DNA of 64,000 nucleotides from Flavobacterium sp. (GTDB lineage Bacteria > Bacteroidota > Bacteroidia > Flavobacteriales > Flavobacteriaceae): positions 141,843 to 205,842 of the forward strand of contig JADKBW010000007.1 of NCBI GenBank assembly GCA_016714905.1, read 5' to 3'. The notes beneath the pieces were generated by a model. It was not told the DNA's origin. It saw only the letters and a program-made list of their open reading frames with translations, and made no database searches. Below, piece by piece: positions 16,880 to 26,297 of this stretch. Position 1 is the first letter of the stretch. Each line of letters begins with the position of its first letter. A program made the translations under genes and the position numbers.

Positions 16880-18190
16880 ATGAATAACATTGTTGCCATA
16901 GTCGGAAGACCCAACGTAGGAAAATCAACCCTTTTTAATCGGTTGATTCAGAGAAGAGAAGCCATCGTAGATTCGGTTTCGGGTGTGACCCGCGATCGTA
17001 ATTACGGAAAAAGCGAATGGAATGGAAAAGAGTTTTCTGTTATTGATACTGGCGGTTATATTCGCGGTTCTGACGATGTCTTTGAAGCGGAAATCCGCAA
17101 GCAAGTTGAACTCGCCATCGACGAAGCCGACGTAATCATTTTTGTAACCGACGTGGAAGAAGGTATCACACCCATGGACGAAGCCGTAGCAAAATTATTA
17201 CGAAAAGTGACCAAACCGGTTTTATTGGCAGTCAATAAAGTTGATAATGCGATGCGTGAAAAAGACGCCATCGAATTTTATAATTTAGGATTGGGTGATT
17301 ATTACACCTTTGCTAGTATTTCTGGTAGCGGAACGGGAGATTTGCTAGATGCCCTAATCGAAGCTTTTCCAATCAAACCAGAACCTACACAAGAAGAAAT
17401 TGAGTTGCCTCGTTTTGCAGTGGTTGGTCGACCAAACGCTGGAAAATCGAGTTTTATCAATGCCTTAATTGGTAAAGAACGATTTATGGTAACGGATATC
17501 GCCGGAACAACTCGCGATGCCATCGATACCAAATTTGACCGATTTGGGTTTGAGTTCAACTTGGTCGACACTGCGGGAATCCGTCGTAAAGCCAAAGTAA
17601 AAGAAGATCTCGAATTCTATTCGGTAATGCGCTCGGTTCGTGCGATTGAGCATGCCGATGTTTGTATCCTAATTATTGATGCGACACGCGGATTTGAAGG
17701 GCAAGATCAAAGTATATTTTGGTTGGCAGAGAAAAATAGAAAAGGCGTTGTTATCTTGGTCAACAAATGGGATTTGGTCGAAAAAGACACCATGTCGACG
17801 CGAGATTATGAAGAAAAAATCCGCAAAGAACTCATGCCATTTACCGACGTGCCTATCTTGTTTGTGTCCGCTTTAACGAAGCAAAGACTTTTGAAAGCAC
17901 TAGAAACAACAGTTCAAGTTTTTGAAAACAGAAAGCAACATATCGCGACGTCAAAATTTAATGACTATATGCTAAAAGTCATCGAAGGTTATCCGCCGCC
18001 AGCATTAAAAGGAAAATATGTAAAAATTAAATATTGCATGCAATTGCCAACACCAACACCACAGTTTGTGTTTTTTGCCAATTTGCCGCAGTATGTCAAA
18101 GAAGCTTACAAACGTTTCTTAGAAAATAAGATTCGTGAAAACTGGGATTTTTCAGGAGTTCCGATTGATATCTATATCCGAGAGAAATAA
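16880..18190 (+). CDS. der: Ribosome assembly GTPase Der (EngA)
   Basis: Der is an essential two-domain GTPase needed for assembly of the large ribosomal subunit. The product from ATG 16880 has 436 residues, the usual length; an upstream in-frame TTG at 16856 lies within the promoter box and is rejected. GTPase 1 has GRPNVGKST (residues 8-16), DTGG and NKVD. GTPase 2 has GRPNAGKSS, DTAG and NKWD. A C-terminal KH-like domain ends with REKIRENWDFSGVPIDIYIR in general layout. It is transcribed alone and is followed by a strong terminator. Confidence 0.97.
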   Translation: MNNIVAIVGRPNVGKSTLFNRLIQRREAIVDSVSGVTRDRNYGKSEWNGKEFSVIDTGGYIRGSDDVFEAEIRKQVELAIDEADVIIFVTDVEEGITPMDEAVAKLLRKVTKPVLLAVNKVDNAMREKDAIEFYNLGLGDYYTFASISGSGTGDLLDALIEAFPIKPEPTQEEIELPRFAVVGRPNAGKSSFINALIGKERFMVTDIAGTTRDAIDTKFDRFGFEFNLVDTAGIRRKAKVKEDLEFYSVMRSVRAIEHADVCILIIDATRGFEGQDQSIFWLAEKNRKGVVILVNKWDLVEKDTMSTRDYEEKIRKELMPFTDVPILFVSALTKQRLLKALETTVQVFENRKQHIATSKFNDYMLKVIEGYPPPALKGKYVKIKYCMQLPTPTPQFVFFANLPQYVKEAYKRFLENKIRENWDFSGVPIDIYIREK

Positions 18191-18226
18191 TTTTGTAGGA
18201 ATTTTTTTCTTTCACACTAAATACCG

Positions 18227-18266
18227 AATTTCGTTGTTATTAATAAAATAGCAACGAAATTTTTTT
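18227..18266 (+). terminator. Terminator after der, touching the next start codon
   Basis: The stem AATTTCGTTG pairs perfectly with CAACGAAATT over a 15-base loop and is followed by T residues. The U tract runs straight into the ATG at 18267, so the hairpin forms the whole leader of the outer-membrane receptor gene. Confidence 0.88.
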
Positions 18267-21048
18267 ATGCCGAAATTCTACTTTCTACTTTTGTTTTTTA
18301 CTTCGATTGTTTTTTCTCAAAATACGATTGTAATTAAAGGAAAAATCCTCGAGAAGAACACGCAAGTTCCATTAGAATCCGCGACGGTTTACCTCACGTC
18401 TGTCAAGGATTCTACCGTCATAGATTATACTATTACCGATAAAAACGGGTTGTTTAAAATGGAAACTAGGAAACTCAACAAGCCTGTTTTTTTGAAAGTT
18501 TCCTATATGGGTTATCAGTCCTTCCAACAAGAACAAGAGTCTATTGCGGAATCAAAAGATTTTGGAATTATTCGATTAGAGGAAAATGCCAACAATTTGA
18601 ATGAAGTAATTGTCAAAAGTGAAGCGCCGCCCATTCGAATTAAGAAAGATACGTTGGAGTTTAATGCGTCTTCGTTTAAAGTGCGCCCCGATTCTAATGT
18701 GGAGTCTTTACTTAAACAATTGCCTGGAGTAGAAATAGACGCTGATGGAAAAATTACGGTCAATGGCAAAGAAGTCAATCAAGTATTAGTCAACGGCAAA
18801 CCATTTTTTGACAAAGATGGAAAAATAGCGCTGCAAAGTTTACCCTCAGACATTATCAATAAAGTGCAAGTCACCGACACCAAAACGAGAAAAGAAGAAC
18901 TCACCAAACAAGCCGCGAGTTCTAACAATGCGAGTATCAATTTGACCATCGATGAAGATAAAAATAAAGGATTGTTTGGCAAGTTTATGGGTGGCTACGG
19001 TTCGGATAAGCGCTATGAAAGTAGTGCCTTAATCAACTATTTTAAAAACAAGCGCAAGGTTAGTGTATTGGCGTCTTCCAACAATATCAATTCTACCGGA
19101 TTTTCTATGGATGAAGTTTTTGATAATATGGGTGGCGGTCGAAATGTTGCCTATTTTTATAATAGTGACGGCAGTTACGGAATTGGGAATATGCGTTTCG
19201 GCGGGAACAAGGGAATTACACAATCGAATATGGTCAGGGGTGAACTATGCAGATGAATGGGTGAAAAATTTGGATTCAAATGCCAGCTATTTCTTCACCA
19301 ATGCGAATACCAACAACGTCAATACAACCAGTCAGATCAATTTATTACCAACTGGAAATTTTACGACAACTTCCGTTTCAAAAACCAATGAAGACCGTTA
19401 TGGGCATAATCTAAACACCATTTTTGAGCATAAAATAGACTCAACAGGTGTTTTGGAATTGACTACCAAATTTCAAAAATCGAATAGCAAATACGGATCT
19501 GATTCATCTCAAGCATCAATAGATGAAAATGAAATATTACTCAATGAAGCGTCTTCGAAAACTTTTGACGATAATGATCGCACCAATTTTAGCAACAACA
19601 TCAATTTTAATAAAGCTTTCAAAAGAAAAGGGCGCAATATCAATATCTCTTTATCCAATGCTAATTCTAATGAAAAAGTCAATTCATTAAATCAATCAAC
19701 TTCTATTTTTTACCAAAGTGGCGCGCCCACAGATATTCGAAATCAGAAAATCAACAATAGAAATATCAATGATGTGTATGATGGAGAAGTTCAATATATG
19801 GAGCCTATTACCGATTCGTTACAAGTAAGTATGGGTGTTTACATCAAACGCGACAGGAGCATTGAAGAAAGGCAGTCATTTGATTTTGATGCGTTATCAC
19901 TGTCGTATTCCAGCTTTAATCCAGAATTGTCCAATTTTACCCAGTCGACTGTTAAAATGATTTGCCCAAAATCAGGCTTTTCAATTCAGAAAAAGAAGCT
20001 GTCATTGTCAATGACTGGTGGAACCAACATTGTTCAATTTGAAAATTTTTCAAACTACCTTGGAACAGATTTTCAACTGAATAAAGAGTATTTCTTTCCG
20101 TATGCGCAAGCTAATTTTAATTATGAATTGGCAAAGTCGAAGCACATTTGGTTTAGTTACGATTATCAAGTCAATATGCCACGAGCCAATCAGTTGCTTC
20201 CGGTTGAAAACATCGCGAATCCGCTTAATACTTTTATTGGAAATCCGAATATTGATTTAATTAAGAATCATTCGATTTATCTCAATTTCAACAATTTTGA
20301 TTACGCCACACGAACAGGTTACACGATTTATGGCGGTGGTGATTTCTATGACAGTCAAGTAGTTTCTTCTACGATTTTTGATGCGAACGGAAAACGAACA
20401 ACCACTTATGAAAATGTAGCGGGGACAATAGAGTCATGGTGTGGCGGGCATTGGAATAAGACCTATAAAAGAGAAGCGCATACATATAAAGTAAATTTTG
20501 GTCTGCAAAATAACTACACCAAGTCGAAAGGATTTACCAACGGAGAACTATTTGAAGCAGACGCTTTCCAATTTACGCCCAGAGTCGGTTTTACCTATGA
20601 ATATGGGGAGTTGCTTACGATTAGTCCGTCGTATAATGTGTCATTTAGTAATACCAAATACACGAACTATATCATAGAAGCTACGTCGAATGTGTTACAT
20701 CGATTCAATTTGCAAACTACCACTTATTGGCCGAAGAACTGGGTTTTCGGTAATGATTTTGGTTATACTTACAATTCCAATATCGCCGACGGATTCAAAA
20801 AAGATTTTTACTTATGGAATACTAGCTTAGCGTATAGTTTTTACAATAAAAAGTTTACTGCCAAAGTGAAAGTTTATGATATATTAAATCAAAACCAAAG
20901 CAATTCTAGAACCATTACGCCCACAACGATTCGAGATGAAGAGAACATTGTTTTGCAACGGTATGTGATGTTTTCGTTGACTTACAAAATCGAAAAGTTT
21001 GCTGGAAAAGAAAAGCCTTCACGAGGCGGAAGATACTGGATGCATTAA
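18267..21048 (+). CDS. TonB-dependent-receptor-like outer-membrane beta-barrel protein, one frameshift
   Basis: A reconstructed protein of about 927 residues. Signal peptide MPKFYFLLLFFTSIVFSQ; residues 20-105 form a carboxypeptidase-regulatory-like domain (GKILEKNTQVPLESATVYL ... YMGYQ); residues 120-230 resemble a plug (LLKQLPGVEIDADGKITVNG, NGKPFF); the rest is a beta-barrel with many alternating strands. This layout is the outer-membrane barrel family common in Bacteroidota (CarboxypepD_reg plus OMP_b-brl_3); the ligand is unknown. The frame shifts by +1 at about 19232 (an extra G in ATGGTCAGG). The second frame continues smoothly as SGVNYADEWVKNLDSN to 21048. Probably a read error, although a broken gene cannot be excluded. 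Confidence 0.82.
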
Positions 21049-21121
21049 GACATAGATTAGTTTTCTTCTAAGTAGTGATATCTGCTTCTAATCAACTAAT
21101 TTTGTTTTTTAATATTGAGGT

Positions 21122-22501
21122 ATGAAATACACTTTACTTTTTCTGATTTCCTGTTTCTCAGGACTTTTTGCTCAAGTCACGCTGAAGATCACATCGCTTC
21201 CAGCAAATACTCCAGCAAATGCCACTATATATTTAGCAGGTTCTGTCAACGGCTGAACTGCGGGAGATCCAAATTACCTACTGCAATCCGATGGATTGGG
21301 TAATTGGCAAATTGTGATTCCACAAGGAACGGGAACGGTTGAATATAACTTCACGCGAGGAAGTTGGCCAACAGTTGAAGGAAATGCCACAGGAAGTTTT
21401 TTGCCCAATAGAAGTTTTACGCATACAAACCAACCACAAACCATCAATCTGACGATACAATCGTGGGAGGATTTGGGAAGTGGCGCAACAAGTACCGCGG
21501 CATCCAATGTGCAAATATTGAGTAATTCGTTTGGCATTCCACAATTGAGCACCTCGAGAAGAATTTGGCTGTATTTACCTCCAGATTACAACACTTCTAC
21601 TAAGTATTATCCTGTTTTATATATGCAGGATGGGCAAAATTTATTTGACAATGTGACTTCTTTTTCTGGTGAATGGCAAGTAGATGAAACTTTAAATACA
21701 TTGTTTAATCAAGGTGATTACGGAGCAATTGTCGTCGGTATTGATAATGGTGGAGGCGAGCGACTCAACGAATATTCGCCGTGGGTTAATCCGCAATACG
21801 GAGGAGGCGACGGAGATGATTACGCCGCTTTTATGGCAAACACACTAAAGCCTTATATCGATGCGAATTACAGAACACGTCCAGAACCCGCAATGAACGC
21901 TTTAGTCGGAAGTTCAATGGGCGCATTAATTGCAACTTATGGCGCCTGTGAGTTTCCGAATGCGTTTCGCAAAGTTGGTAATTTGAGTCCAGCCTATTGG
22001 TTTGCTTTGAGTAATTTGAATACCTATATCAATTCTTCCGTAAGTGGTTTGCAAGATTACAGAATGTACTTTGTGGCCGGAACGAATGAGTCTGCTACGA
22101 TGGTGTCGAATACCAATGCGGTTAGAAATAATTTGTTAGCAAAAGGATTAACTTCAGCCAATGCATTGACCAAGTTTGATTCCTACGGAACGCACACAGA
22201 AAGTTATTGGAGAGGTGAATTTGGCGCATTATACCAATGGTTGTTTCAAAATGAAAATTTATCAATAGCAACTTCAAGTTATCAGTCACCAAAGATTATT
22301 CAAACGCTGTCTGGAAAAATGGTTGTGGAAGGAATTCCATCACCGACCGATTTTGGACTCTACGATTTATGGGGAAAACAAATAAAAACGATTACGCTAT
22401 CCAATGGAACCTATCAATTCTTAGAGGAACTTTCAAAAGGAATTTATATTTTAAAAAGTAAAAATAACGAAATCGAAGCGATCAAGTTGGTTCGAAATTA
22501 A
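21122..22501 (+). CDS. Secreted esterase (PF00756-like) with premature TGA at codon 45
   Basis: The frame opens at ATG 21122 with the signal peptide MKYTLLFLISCFSGLFAQ and continues in frame to 22501 (459 codons), interrupted only by TGA at 21254-21256. The surrounding sequence reads VNG-stop-TAGDPN, where an early-set/carbohydrate-binding domain normally has NGW; TGG to TGA is one change. Residues 150-385 are an esterase fold: YYPVLYMQDGQNLFD, nucleophile motif VGSSMGALIATYG, catalytic His in SYGTHTESYW. The last 60 residues look like a short type IX sorting domain. Substrates of relatives are feruloyl or acetyl esters and siderophores; none can be chosen here. Either a base error or a recent pseudogene. 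Confidence 0.78.
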
Positions 22502-22531
22502 AAAAAGCTACAGGAATTGTAGCTTTTTTTT
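22501..22531 (+). terminator. Terminator after the esterase gene
   Basis: A perfect 12-bp stem, AAAAAAGCTACA pairing with TGTAGCTTTTTT across a five-base loop, starting within the stop codon. The symmetric A and T runs make it usable from both strands, so it may also serve the converging TPM gene at 22611. Confidence 0.93.
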
Positions 22532-22610
22532 ATATTCAAATCTCTCAAAGTCTCAAATCTACTTTGTCTTAAATCCTTTGCGACTTCGCGTCTTTGCGAG
22601 CATTTTATCA

Positions 22611-23408
22611 CTACCAGTCACCACCACTTCCACCGCCGCTAAAGCCACCGCCGCCGAAGCCGCCGCCAAATCCACCGCCACCAGAAGAACCACCGTCGAA
22701 GCTGCCGCCGCCAAATCCACCACCGCTGCGACCGAGACTGCTTAAGATAATGACATCTAATAAACTTGGCCCGCTACCCGAGTTGCCCGAATTTCCTCCG
22801 TTTTTATTTCCTCGAGAAATAAGAAAGAGTAAAATAACTGCAATAATTATAAAAGGCAAGATGGGAAATTTATCTTTTTTATTTTTCTTTCGTTCGCCCT
22901 TGTATTTTCCCTTAAAAACATCAATAATCGCATCGGTTCCTTTGTCTAAGCCGCTGTAATAACTCCCCGCTTTAAATTCAGGGATAATAATGTTTCGGGT
23001 AATTTCACCTCCGATACCAGCAGTCAATCGATCTTCTAAACCGTATCCGGCAGAAATCCAAATTTTGCGTTCCGCTTTGGCAAGTAAGATTATTACACCA
23101 TTATCGTTTTGTTCACTGCCACCAATGCCCCATGTTTGTCCCCATTTTGGTGTGAGAATACCGATGTCTTCGCCTTTTAGACTTTCAATGGTGATCACCA
23201 CAATTTGGGTGGATGTGGAATCGGAATAACGAATCAGTTTTTCTTCGAGTTGCTTTTTTTCTGTGGCACTCAAAACATTCGCATAGTCATAAACACTCGT
23301 TTGAAAGTCAGGTTTCTTGGGAATGTCAAATTGTGCAAATCCAAAATTAGAGACCAATAAAAGGATTACCAAACTAAAGAAATGGAACTTAAATAGAATT
23401 GCTTTCAT
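22611..23408 (-). CDS. TPM domain protein with glycine-rich tail (YgcG-like)
   Basis: A 265-residue exported protein: signal peptide (MKAILFKFHFFSLVILLLVSNFGFAQ), a TPM domain at about residues 30-160 (VYDYANVLSATEKKQLEEKL, QIVVITIESLKGEDIG, GLEDRLTAGIGGEI), a short basic linker KGERKKNKKDK, one membrane helix (about 184-200), and a tail of about 50 residues made mostly of Gly and Ser. This is the layout of the YgcG/TPM_phosphatase family, found next to LemA. The role is poorly known; the TPM fold has been linked to phosphatase activity and membrane stress. Its first codon overlaps the stop of the next gene upstream (TAATG). Confidence 0.87.
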   Translation of the reverse strand: MKAILFKFHFFSLVILLLVSNFGFAQFDIPKKPDFQTSVYDYANVLSATEKKQLEEKLIRYSDSTSTQIVVITIESLKGEDIGILTPKWGQTWGIGGSEQNDNGVIILLAKAERKIWISAGYGLEDRLTAGIGGEITRNIIIPEFKAGSYYSGLDKGTDAIIDVFKGKYKGERKKNKKDKFPILPFIIIAVILLFLISRGNKNGGNSGNSGSGPSLLDVIILSSLGRSGGGFGGGSFDGGSSGGGGFGGGFGGGGFSGGGSGGDW

Positions 23409-23845
23409 TATCCTTTTGAAATTTCGTTTGATAATTCGTTTGTGTCGCCTTCTTGAAAAGGAAAGAATTTTTTGAGTTGCTCTCCAGCTTTAGAAACACC
23501 ATCAATCAATCCTTGCTTGAAGTTGCCCATCTTGAAATGAGAAGCCATTATTTCTTTGGTGCTATCCCAAAAATTGTCTGGAACCAAGTCATCGATGCCT
23601 TTGTCACCACAAATTACGAAAGCTCTATTTTTGACAGCAATGTAAATGAGCACACCATTTTTCAATTCGGTGGCATCCATTTTAAGTTCATGAAAAATTT
23701 CTTTCGCACGATCAAATGGTTCTAAAGAAGTTTCTTTTTCAATGTGCACACGAATCTCACCAGAAGTAGCCATTTCAGCCATTCGAATCGCTTCTACGAC
23801 CGCCTGTTCTTCTTCTTGAGTGAGGAAATTTTCAACTTTCGACAT
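23408..23845 (-). CDS. Soluble TPM domain protein
   Basis: The 145-residue reading starts at Met 23845 (MSKVENFLTQEEEQAVVEAI), the family start; an upstream Met at 23884 is less likely. It contains a single TPM domain without signal peptide: SGEIRVHIEKE, NGVLIYIAVKNRAFVICGDKGID and the end FKQGLIDGVSKAGEQL. It overlaps the following gene by one base (TAATG), so translation is likely coupled. It is the middle gene of the lemA-TPM-TPM unit. Confidence 0.86.
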   Translation of the reverse strand: MSKVENFLTQEEEQAVVEAIRMAEMATSGEIRVHIEKETSLEPFDRAKEIFHELKMDATELKNGVLIYIAVKNRAFVICGDKGIDDLVPDNFWDSTKEIMASHFKMGNFKQGLIDGVSKAGEQLKKFFPFQEGDTNELSNEISKG

Positions 23846-23927
23846 GGATTGTTTTTTAGTAAAAACGGACTTCAAACACAGCACAAGAATTAGCCCTGGC
23901 TAAGAATGAAATCCGTTTTGGATTTTT

Positions 23928-24521
23928 TTAGAATTTAACTTCAACCGGCTTGTCAGCGCCTTCAACAGATTTAAAATAAGGTTTTTCTTTATAACTGCCC
24001 AAAACAAAACTTTGTGGCATGGCTAAAACGTAACCGTTATAAACTTCTACCGATTCATTAAAACGAGTTCTTGACGTCAAAATTTGATTTTCTGTGCTCG
24101 CCAATTCATCTTGAAGTTTTAAGAAATTACCGTTTGCTTTTAATTCAGGATATCTTTCTACAGAAACTAATAATCGGGATAATGAAGACGAAACGCCCGA
24201 CTGTGCTTGTTGAAATTGCGCAAATTGTTCCGGCGTAATGTTCGTCGGATCAATAGAAACGGAGGTTGCTTTCGCTCGCGCTTCGATTACCGCAGTTAAA
24301 GTACTTTTTTCAAAGTCAGCGGCACCTTTTACCGTATTCACTAAATTACCAATCAAATCATTTCTTCTTTGATACGCTGTTTCCACATTTCCCCATTCTT
24401 TACCCACTGCTTGATTGTATCGCAAGGCAGTGTTTTTGGCTCCTATTACCCATACAATAAGTACTAGTGCAATTATTCCAACGATTCCAATTCCAATAAT
24501 CCAAGGCAAAAATCTTCTCAT
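23928..24521 (-). CDS. lemA: LemA family protein
   Basis: A 197-residue protein with an N-terminal membrane helix (residues 4-27) and the LemA helical bundle. Typical motifs are EWGNVETAYQRRNDLIGNLV (residues 43-62), a VKGAADFEKSTLTAVIEARA stretch, RYPELKAN and RTRFNESVEVYN. LemA proteins are widespread, membrane-attached and of unresolved function; they are repeatedly found with TPM proteins, as here. The 82 bases between it and the first TPM start contain no terminator, so the three genes probably form one transcript. Confidence 0.93.
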   Translation of the reverse strand: MRRFLPWIIGIGIVGIIALVLIVWVIGAKNTALRYNQAVGKEWGNVETAYQRRNDLIGNLVNTVKGAADFEKSTLTAVIEARAKATSVSIDPTNITPEQFAQFQQAQSGVSSSLSRLLVSVERYPELKANGNFLKLQDELASTENQILTSRTRFNESVEVYNGYVLAMPQSFVLGSYKEKPYFKSVEGADKPVEVKF

Positions 24522-24583
24522 GTTTGTTTAATTTTAAAGTTTAGTATTTAATTTATTTTAAGTTCTATTTTTAATTTTGCTAA

Positions 24584-24606
24584 CCTACAACCTACAACTC
24601 CTACAA
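24584..24606. repeat. CCTACAA heptamer repeat reaching into the merR stop codon
   Basis: Two tandem CCTACAA units (24584-24597), two bases, then a third unit. On the minus strand the third unit supplies the end of the MerR gene, GAG TTG TAG. The same heptamer occurs at 50921-50948. Confidence 0.8.
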
Positions 24607-24933
24607 CTCACCCTTAATCGTTAGCAATTGGTTCTTAATTCCCTCCAATTTGCTAATGATTTCATACTTGTCTAAAGTCTTTTTCTGCCCTTCTTTCAAA
24701 TGAATTTTAGCGCCTTCCAAGGTAAATCCTCTTTCTTTTACCAAATGATAAATCAATTGAATATTTTTCACGTCTTCGGGTGTAAACATCCGATTGCCTT
24801 TTGCATTTTTTCTCGGTTTGAGGATGTCAAATTCTTTGTCCCAAAAACGAAGTAAGGAAGCGTTGACATCAAAAGCCTTGGCCAATTCGCCAATGCTGTA
24901 GTACCGTTTGTCTGGAGATAAATTTAATTGCAT
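24601..24933 (-). CDS. MerR family transcriptional regulator
   Basis: A 110-residue DNA-binding protein of the short MerR type. The winged helix-turn-helix is at the N-terminus (YYSIGELAKAFDVNASLLRFWD, then PRKNAKGNRMFTPEDV, about residues 10-55) and is followed by a helical dimerisation stretch (IQLIYHLVKERGFTLEGAKI). There are no effector-binding Cys or extended domain. This type is commonly found beside an M23 peptidase in Flavobacteriaceae. Its ATG overlaps the stop of the upstream peptidase gene (TAATG). Targets are unknown. Confidence 0.9.
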   Translation of the reverse strand: MQLNLSPDKRYYSIGELAKAFDVNASLLRFWDKEFDILKPRKNAKGNRMFTPEDVKNIQLIYHLVKERGFTLEGAKIHLKEGQKKTLDKYEIISKLEGIKNQLLTIKGEL

Positions 24934-25910
24934 TAGTCTAAAGATTGATTTTCTTGATTTGCTAACTTGGTTATGACAACGTATTCCGCTGCCGAGATAT
25001 TGCCGTAATAAAAATTGAGCGGATTGACGACCTCTCCGCCTTTGTGTACTTCATAATGTAAATGCGGTGCTTCCGACCGTCCTGTGCTTCCCACATAACC
25101 AATGACATCACCTCTTTTGACGGTTTGTCCCGCTCTGCAATTGTACTTGCTCAAATGCCCATACAGCGTTTCGTAACCAAAACCATGTCGAATAACGATA
25201 TGATTTCCATAACCTGAAGCGGTATTGTCTGCCCTTGCAATGACACCGTCTCCAGTGGCGTAAATCGGTGTTCCACTGCGAGCTGAAAAGTCCATGCCTT
25301 CATGAAATTTTCGCACCTTGGTAAACGGATCTGACCGATATCCAAAACCAGAAGCAATTTGTTTCAAGTTTTCATTTCGAACGGGTTGAATCGCTAAAAT
25401 AACCGACAATAATTTATTTTTTTCTTTAGCTAATTTAAGAATTTCATCCAATGATCACGATTGAATTGCCAATTGTTTTGATATCACATCAACACGCTTT
25501 GAGGTGTTGACTACCAAATCCGAATTGTTATAACCTTCCAATTCAACATATCTGTTTACGCCACCAAAACCTGCTTTTCGCTGCTCGTCGGGAATCGCCG
25601 AAGTATTAAAATATACGCGATAAATGTTATTGTCGCGATCTTGAATGTGCTCCAATACTTCATCAATTTGATCCATTTTTCTATTCAAAATGGCGTATTG
25701 TAATTTGAAGTTTTCAATTTCACGGGTCAACAATCGGTCTTTAGGAGTTTCAAAAAAGGGCGTATTCAACAAAACAACAAAACTCAAAAATCCAAAAAGT
25801 GCTGAAGCAACCAGAAACAAGGCAACGTACGCAAATTTCGTTCTCTTCTTGGTTTTGATTTTTCGGTACGCTAAATTTTCAGAATCGTAATAATATTTTA
25901 CCTTCGCCAT
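24933..25910 (-). CDS. Membrane-anchored M23 family peptidase, in-frame TGA
   Basis: One gene of about 325 codons. It encodes a cytoplasmic start (MAKVKYYYDSENLAYRKI), one membrane helix (about residues 27-50), a coiled linker and a LytM/M23 zinc endopeptidase domain (GFGYRSDPFTKVRKFHEGMD with the first metal ligand, GHLSKY, HLHYEV near the end). A single TGA at 25457-25455 (plus strand TCA) interrupts it at codon 152. The reading on both sides is in one frame, AIQS-stop-SLDEI, and CGA to TGA is a one-base change. Such proteins cut or remodel peptidoglycan. Either a sequence error or a recent nonsense mutation; the rest is intact. Confidence 0.82.
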
Positions 25911-26012
25911 GTTTTAAAAAATCCTATTTTTGCACCTCAGAAAAGGGTTAGTCGAACAAATTTAAGAAATGTTTCTTTGTTTGGCTCTTTTTTTAAATAA
26001 TAAAAATAATTA

Positions 26013-26086
26013 GGGCCCAATCCGGCTGTGCGCTATATCTTTTCCGCCGAACGACGGCGCAAAAGGATGCCGCTTCCGTCCGGGGC
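26013..26086 (+). repeat. Palindromic intergenic element, family A copy 3
   Basis: Shorter member of the family: GGCTGTGCGCTATATCTTTT, the inner stem CCGCCG loop CGGCG, then CAAAAGGATGCCGCTTCC and GTCCGGGGC. It matches copy 1 in the ATCTTTT ... AAAAGGAT core and the GC-rich hairpin. It occupies part of the 387-base gap upstream of alaS. Confidence 0.78.
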
Positions 26087-26209
26087 AGAGAATCAAACTT
26101 TAATCGGGGAACCGTTTAATCAATGGAAACTAATTAATATTCGGCAAATCAAAATGTTTAATCGTTTAAATGTTTAATCGTTAAACCGAAAGAAACTATT
26201 AACGATTAC

Positions 26210-26289
26210 ACAAATAAGCGCATTAACGATTACACGATTACACAAATCAACGCATAAACGATTACACAAATCAACACATAAACGATTGC
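26210..26289. repeat. 24-base tandem repeat just upstream of alaS
   Basis: Three units of the type ACAAATCAACGCATAAACGA plus TTAC: 26210-26233, 26242-26265 and 26266-26289, with an extra ACGATTAC between the first two. The last unit ends nine bases before the alaS start codon, so the repeat forms its leader. A related AT-rich motif (TTTAATCG) repeats at 26150-26185. There is no spacer variation like that of a CRISPR array. The rest of the 25911-26297 gap holds only the family A element. Confidence 0.85.
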
Positions 26290-26297
26290 ACAATACA

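Noticed and set aside
22594..22959. Proline-rich open frame on the plus strand
   Set aside because: It is the reverse complement of the glycine-rich tail of the TPM protein and has no start context or family match.
21254..25457. TGA read as an amino acid (alternative code or selenocysteine)
   Set aside because: TGA ends many normal genes here (for example ABC-F-unrelated paaZ neighbours and kinases use ordinary stops including TGA), the two cases fall on different residues (Trp-like and Arg-like), and no selenocysteine machinery is seen.
26210..26289. CRISPR-like array upstream of alaS
   Set aside because: The units are nearly contiguous, with no unique spacers of constant length, and no cas genes are present.
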